In this document: positions 6,635 through 9,626 of the stretch, in pieces
Layout: each line of letters opens with the position of its first letter
Numbering within the stretch: position 1 is the first letter of the stretch
DNA from: Paracoccaceae bacterium
GTDB taxonomy: Bacteria > Pseudomonadota > Alphaproteobacteria > Rhodobacterales > Rhodobacteraceae
Assembly (NCBI GenBank): GCA_023260935.1
Contig: JALQTL010000422.1
Span: 1-9,626, forward strand
Direction: 5' to 3'
DNA: 9,626 bases
Made by a program: the position numbers and the translations under genes
The notes under the pieces: model-generated
What the model was told of the DNA's origin: nothing
The model's input: only the letters and a program-made list of their open reading frames with translations
Database searches by the model: none

Positions 6635-7747
6635 ATGCAGGATCTGATCCGGGCCAACTTCGGCCTGCTGGCGGCGGGTGTGGCAACCTTTGTGATGATG
6701 GGGGCGGGCCAATCGCTTTATGGCCCGGCACTGCCGGCCTTTGCCCGTGACCTGATGCTGACGTCGGCCGGGGCGGGGTGGTTGGTTTCGGCGCATTGGG
6801 TGGGCTGCGCCATTGGCGTGGCGCTGATGTATTGGCACGGCGCCCGCGTCAGCCCGCGGCATGTGCTGGCCACGATGGCAATTGGCGCGGCGATGCTGGG
6901 CCTTGGTCCGGGGCAGTTTTTCGCCTTTGGCGGCGCGCTGGTCTTTGGCGCGGGTTATGGCATGTCGACAGTAGTGTTCAACCCGCGCATCCTGCGGGTG
7001 TTCGGCGCGCATGGCACCGCCATGCTGGGCCTGCTGAATGCCTGTTTTGGCATCGGGGCAATTGCGGCCCCGCTTGTTTTTGTCTGGCTGGGGTCAGACC
7101 CGGGCCTGACTTTTCTGTTGGTGGCGGTCATGGCCACGACCATATGGCTGGGCGCGGGCCCGGCCGGAAGGGCCGGAGCCGCGCCGGTGGCCGAAGCCGC
7201 AGGGCCGTTTCGCCCGATGCTGGCCTTGCAGATGTTCGCCGTGGTCGGCATCGGGGTCGAGGCCAGCCTGATCGGCCTTGGCCCCACCGCACTGATCGCA
7301 ACCGGAATGGACGAAGCCGCGGCGGCACAGCACCTTTCGGCCTTTTTCGTCGCCTTCCTTGGCGTGCGGGTGGCGCTGGTGGTGATGGCACATCTGATCC
7401 AGCCCTTCGGGCTGTACCTTGGGGCCATGGCACTGTCGGGCCTTTGCTGCGGCTTGGCCGCGCTGATCTCTCCGGGACTTTTCTTCGTGCTGACAGGGGC
7501 GGGGGCCGGGTTGTTCTTTCCCAGCTTCTATGTGGCCGCAAGCCGGGTGATGGGGGATGACCCGCGCACCCCCTCGGTCATCATCGCCGGGGGGCTGGTG
7601 GGCGGAATCCTGACACCCATTCTTCTGGGCAACCTGATGGAACATATCGGGGGAACCGGCTTTTTCTGGCTGCTGGCTGCGGCAACAACCGGGGCCGCCA
7701 TCGCCGCGGGCGTTGTGCGCCAAAGGCTGCCCACGCTGAGGGGCTGA
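6635..7747 (+). CDS. Major facilitator superfamily transporter, substrate unknown
   Basis: This is an inner-membrane secondary transporter of 370 aa from ATG 6635, chosen because of the AGAGGA upstream and because the first transmembrane helix begins about seven residues in; starting at TTG 6578 would add a 19-residue polar tail translated from promoter sequence. Hydrophobic segments fall at about 7-27, 45-66, 76-91, 95-115, 127-150, 157-175, 197-215, 230-250, 257-277, 281-299, 315-333 and 341-361. That makes twelve, with an Ala/Gly/Pro-rich central loop at 176-192, the usual 6+6 arrangement. The segment LLNACFGIGAIAAP (133-146) resembles the motif of helix 5 in FucP- or YfkF-like carriers. 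The RxxxR-type cytoplasmic loop between helices 2 and 3 is only loosely kept (HGARVSPRH). The gene is divergent from the thiolase with a shared regulatory spacer, which hints at a related substrate such as an organic acid, but nothing in the protein proves this. It converges with the phosphatase gene 13 nt away. Confidence 0.88.
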   Translation: MQDLIRANFGLLAAGVATFVMMGAGQSLYGPALPAFARDLMLTSAGAGWLVSAHWVGCAIGVALMYWHGARVSPRHVLATMAIGAAMLGLGPGQFFAFGGALVFGAGYGMSTVVFNPRILRVFGAHGTAMLGLLNACFGIGAIAAPLVFVWLGSDPGLTFLLVAVMATTIWLGAGPAGRAGAAPVAEAAGPFRPMLALQMFAVVGIGVEASLIGLGPTALIATGMDEAAAAQHLSAFFVAFLGVRVALVVMAHLIQPFGLYLGAMALSGLCCGLAALISPGLFFVLTGAGAGLFFPSFYVAASRVMGDDPRTPSVIIAGGLVGGILTPILLGNLMEHIGGTGFFWLLAAATTGAAIAAGVVRQRLPTLRG

Positions 7748-7755
7748 CGCCCTCA
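7737..7755 (+). terminator. Hairpin spanning the MFS stop codon at a convergent junction
   Basis: TGAGGG (7737-7742) and CCCTCA (7750-7755) form a perfect 6-bp stem with a 7-nt loop that contains the TGA stop (7745-7747). The gap to the convergent phosphatase gene is only 13 nt, so a bidirectional hairpin would be economical. No T-run follows on either strand. A competing 4-bp pairing (CCCT 7750-7753 with AGGG 7763-7766) brackets part of the phosphatase stop. Confidence 0.3.
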
Positions 7756-7760
7756 CCCGA

Positions 7761-8489
7761 TCAGGGTTCCAGCCGCACCCTGCCCTTCGGGGTCAGCCGG
7801 AACACCTCTGCCCCGTCGATGGCGATGGCCGAAAGCGGGCCGCCATAGGCGGCGGAACTGTCGATGTTGACGCGGTTGCCGTAATGCGTGGGCAGGTCGA
7901 TGGCCGTGTGGCCATGCACCACCAAAGGACCGAAGGAATCCCGGTGATCCAGAAACGGCGCGCGGATCCAGACCAGATCAGTCTCGGTCTGATCCTCGAT
8001 GGCGACGCCCGGGCGGATGCCGGCATGGACGAACAGCACATCGCCGATCCGGTGCCAGGTCGGCCGCGCCTCAAGGAAGGACAAGTGTTCGGGCGGCACG
8101 GCGGCACGGGCATCCGCATGGACCGGCGCCAGCGGCCTGTCACCAGCCGCGCGCACGCCATAGGAGGCAAGCGTTTCTGCCCCGCCAAGACGCGGGTGAA
8201 GCCAGGAAAGCGCCTCTCGCAGGCCCGGTTCGGGTTCGTGGGGATCGCGCAGGAAGCGGGCGAACATGCGGTCATGGTTGCCCTTCAGCACCACCCAATC
8301 CTCGCCCCGCGCCTGACCTTGCCGCAGATGTTCAACCACCCCCGCCGAATTCGGGCCCCGATCGACCAGATCACCGACATGAACCACCGGCGCCGCACCA
8401 TAGAGCGCCATATCGGCCGCGATCAAATCATGCACCCGCAAGAGCAGGTCAAGATGGCCATGAATATCGCCAATGGCATAAGCGCGCAT
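7761..8489 (-). CDS. Calcineurin-like metallophosphoesterase, PPP-family (serine/threonine phosphatase-like)
   Basis: This is a cytoplasmic dinuclear-metal phosphoesterase of 242 aa. The full PPP signature is present in order: GDIHG (7-11), GDLVDRG (39-45), GNHD (70-73), HAG (155-157) and HGH (192-194), giving metal ligands Asp8, His10, Asp40, Asn71, His155 and His194, with His72 as the general acid. Length and motif spacing fit bacterial PrpA/PrpB-type phosphatases and small ApaH-like enzymes, so the substrate could be a phosphoprotein or a dinucleotide such as Ap4A; the sequence does not decide. There is no signal peptide. ATG 8487-8489 is preceded by AGGGG with a 7-nt spacer. The gene lies 103 nt downstream of serA in the same direction, but a G/C-rich hairpin stands only 30 nt before its start, leaving little room for a separate promoter below it. 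It converges with the MFS gene. Confidence 0.9.
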   Translation of the reverse strand: MRAYAIGDIHGHLDLLLRVHDLIAADMALYGAAPVVHVGDLVDRGPNSAGVVEHLRQGQARGEDWVVLKGNHDRMFARFLRDPHEPEPGLREALSWLHPRLGGAETLASYGVRAAGDRPLAPVHADARAAVPPEHLSFLEARPTWHRIGDVLFVHAGIRPGVAIEDQTETDLVWIRAPFLDHRDSFGPLVVHGHTAIDLPTHYGNRVNIDSSAAYGGPLSAIAIDGAEVFRLTPKGRVRLEP

Positions 8490-8518
8490 GAACCGGCCCC
8501 TGCGACAATGGGAAAGAG

Positions 8519-8541
8519 CCGGGGGGCTTCACGTCCCCCGG
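8519..8541 (-). terminator. G/C-rich hairpin between serA and the phosphatase gene
   Basis: CCGGGGG (8519-8525) and CCCCCGG (8535-8541) form a 7-bp all-G/C stem with a 9-nt loop. One more C-G pair is possible past a mismatch. Read on the minus strand the stem is followed by CTCTTTCCC, only moderately T-rich, so termination may be partial. It lies about 50 nt after the serA stop and 30 nt before the phosphatase start, so it acts either as a leaky terminator or as structure in the phosphatase leader. Confidence 0.45.
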
Positions 8542-8572
8542 ACCCCCTGTGGGATATTTGGAAACAGGCGAA
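8542..8572 (-). other. AAATATCC-type intergenic motif next to the G/C-rich hairpin
   Basis: Read on the minus strand, CTTCGCCTGTTTCCAAATAT is followed by CCCACAGGGGGTC and then the hairpin at 8541-8519. From memory, a block of this form (CTTC..CTG..CCAAATAT/ACTCCC leading into a G/C-rich hairpin) recurs after many genes in Rhodobacteraceae. There is only one copy in this window, so the repeat status cannot be shown here. Confidence 0.35.
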
Positions 8573-8605
8573 GGGGCAAGACGTCGCGCCCTTTACGCCC
8601 CTTCG
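8569..8605 (-). terminator. Inverted repeat bracketing the serA stop codon, candidate terminator
   Basis: CGAAGGGGC (8569-8577) and GCCCCTTCG (8597-8605) are perfectly complementary over 9 bp with a 19-nt loop. The distal arm covers the last serA codons and the TAA stop (8593-8595) lies in the loop. On the minus strand the stem is followed by CCTGTTTCC, a short T-containing tail. With the second hairpin at 8519-8541 it makes a tandem structured 3' end. Nine perfect pairs are less likely by chance than the shorter stems elsewhere in the window. Confidence 0.4.
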
Positions 8606-9626
8606 AAGACCAGTGGCTTGACCTGCTGGAACATGCCAGTGGATTCAAGCGTTTCCACCACCTTCGGGTCAATCGCCTGATCAAGGTACAGCAGGGCAAT
8701 GGCATCCTGACCCACACCCGACCGGCCAAGGGTGAAGTTGGCGATGTTCACCGCGTTCTTGCCCATGGTCATGCCCAGAAGGCCGATGATGCCCGGCACA
8801 TCCTCGTTGGTGGTGTAAAGCATGTGCTTGCCCACCTCGGCGTCGATGTTGATGCCCTTGATCTGGATGAAGCGTGGCTTTCCATCGGCAAAGCAGGTGC
8901 CCGCGATGGAGCGTTCGCGCTGATCGGTGACCATCGTGACCTTTATATAGGCATCGAAGGCGCCGGTCTTGTCCTGACGGGTGGTGGAGATCTGGATACC
9001 CTTGTCCTTGGCCACCACGGGGGCAGAAACAAGGTTCACGTCCGGGTTCTGTGCCTTGAGCACCCCCGCGATCACCGACTGGTTCAGCGCGGCGATGTTC
9101 ATATCGGCCACGCGGCCATCGTAAAGGATGTTGATTGCCTTGATCGGCTCGTCCGTCATCTGGCCGATAAAGGCGCCGAGGTGGCCGGCAAGCTTGACCC
9201 AGGGGCCCATCACGGCCGCCTCTTCGGCGGTGACATTGGGCATGTTCAGCGCGTTGGTGACGGCGCCGGTCAACAGATAGTCAGACATCTGTTCGGCCAC
9301 CTGAAGCGCCACGTTTTCCTGCGCTTCGGTCGTGGAAGCGCCCAGATGCGGGGTGACGACCACGTTGGGGTGGCCGAACAACACGTTCTGGGTGGCGGGT
9401 TCAACTTCGAACACATCGAGGGCGGCGCCGGCCACATGGCCTGAATCCAGCGCATCCTTCAGCGCGGCTTCGTCGATCAGCCCGCCCCGGGCGCAGTTGA
9501 TGATCCGCACGCCCTTTTTCGTCTTGGCCAGATTCTCGCGGCCAAGGATGTTGCGGGTCTTGTCGGTCAGCGGCACATGCAGCGTGATGAAATCGGCGCG
9601 ATGGAGAAGGTCATCGAGTTCGACCT
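8593..9626 (-). CDS. serA: D-3-phosphoglycerate dehydrogenase, C-terminal part (5' end outside window)
   Basis: SerA oxidises 3-phosphoglycerate to 3-phosphohydroxypyruvate with NAD+, the first step of serine synthesis, in the cytoplasm. The frame stays open to the window edge: beyond the internal GTG at 9576 it reads VELDDLLHRADFITLH, which belongs to the protein. About 343 residues are visible, so roughly 190 N-terminal residues, with most of the NAD-binding Rossmann fold, are missing. Counting from the edge, catalytic residues are Arg46 in INCARGG, Glu75 in DVFEVEP and His93 in PHLGAS. After the dehydrogenase part comes an intervening allosteric substrate-binding (ASB) domain at about 120-260, then a C-terminal ACT domain from about 267 (HMLYTTNEDVPGIIG) to the end, where serine feedback binding would occur. 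This is the long type 1 architecture, about 530 aa in full, as in Mycobacterium and most alphaproteobacteria. The end is TAA at 8593-8595, set inside a hairpin. Confidence 0.96.
   Translation of the reverse strand, partial: VELDDLLHRADFITLHVPLTDKTRNILGRENLAKTKKGVRIINCARGGLIDEAALKDALDSGHVAGAALDVFEVEPATQNVLFGHPNVVVTPHLGASTTEAQENVALQVAEQMSDYLLTGAVTNALNMPNVTAEEAAVMGPWVKLAGHLGAFIGQMTDEPIKAINILYDGRVADMNIAALNQSVIAGVLKAQNPDVNLVSAPVVAKDKGIQISTTRQDKTGAFDAYIKVTMVTDQRERSIAGTCFADGKPRFIQIKGINIDAEVGKHMLYTTNEDVPGIIGLLGMTMGKNAVNIANFTLGRSGVGQDAIALLYLDQAIDPKVVETLESTGMFQQVKPLVFEGA

Noticed and set aside
8551..8579. Minus-strand TTGCCC / TATCCC at 17-nt spacing as a phosphatase promoter
   Set aside because: The matches are 4 of 6 and 3 of 6, no better than expected by chance, so it is not listed as a feature.
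8488..9444. 318-codon open frame on the plus strand opposite serA
   Set aside because: It is entirely antisense to conserved SerA sequence, shows no domain, and exists because GC-rich codon bias removes stops from the opposite strand.
9574..9576. GTG as the start of serA
   Set aside because: The residues before it (to base 9624) match the conserved SerA stretch ahead of the PLTDKTRNIL motif; the gene is cut by the window edge.
1..9626. tRNA, rRNA, CRISPR, insertion sequence, phage or plasmid signals
   Set aside because: I found no cloverleaf, no regular repeat-spacer pattern, no transposase motif and no terminal repeats; coding density and composition look like ordinary core chromosome.

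Overview
The window is a GC-rich chromosomal stretch from an alphaproteobacterium, most likely a member of the Rhodobacteraceae (Rhodobacterales). This rests on the strong G/C bias at third codon positions, the flavour of the SerA, thiolase and PBP1C sequences, and an intergenic motif (AAATATCC next to a G/C-rich hairpin) that I remember from other Rhodobacteraceae. It is a tentative assignment because no database search was possible. There is no rRNA, tRNA, CRISPR array, insertion sequence or phage gene.

Layout: (1) 1-5318, plus strand, a two-gene operon. It has the C-terminal two thirds of a bacterial alpha-2-macroglobulin with an intact thioester, then penicillin-binding protein 1C, joined by a 4-nt GTGA overlap. 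(2) 5342-6508, minus strand, a BktB-like beta-ketothiolase converging on pbpC. (3) 6509-6634, a 126-bp divergent promoter region with two adjacent inverted repeats and a promoter candidate on each strand. (4) 6635-7747, plus strand, a 12-helix MFS transporter of unknown substrate. (5) 7761-8489, minus strand, a calcineurin-like (PPP-family) phosphoesterase converging on the MFS gene. (6) 8490-8592, a spacer with hairpins and the Rhodobacteraceae-type motif. (7) 8593-9626, minus strand, the C-terminal part of serA (phosphoglycerate dehydrogenase), cut by the window edge.

How the genes work together: alpha-2-macroglobulin and PBP1C form a known envelope-defence pairing, in which the first traps proteases in the periplasm and the second is thought to repair peptidoglycan. 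The thiolase and MFS gene share a regulatory region and may be controlled together, but the sequence does not name the regulator or the transported substrate. The phosphatase and serA lie in the same direction and may be partly co-transcribed through the hairpin-rich spacer.

I see no clearly new multi-gene system. The least explained signals are non-coding: the paired palindromes in the divergent region, the hairpin-plus-AAATATCC element, and inverted repeats that bracket three of the stop codons.
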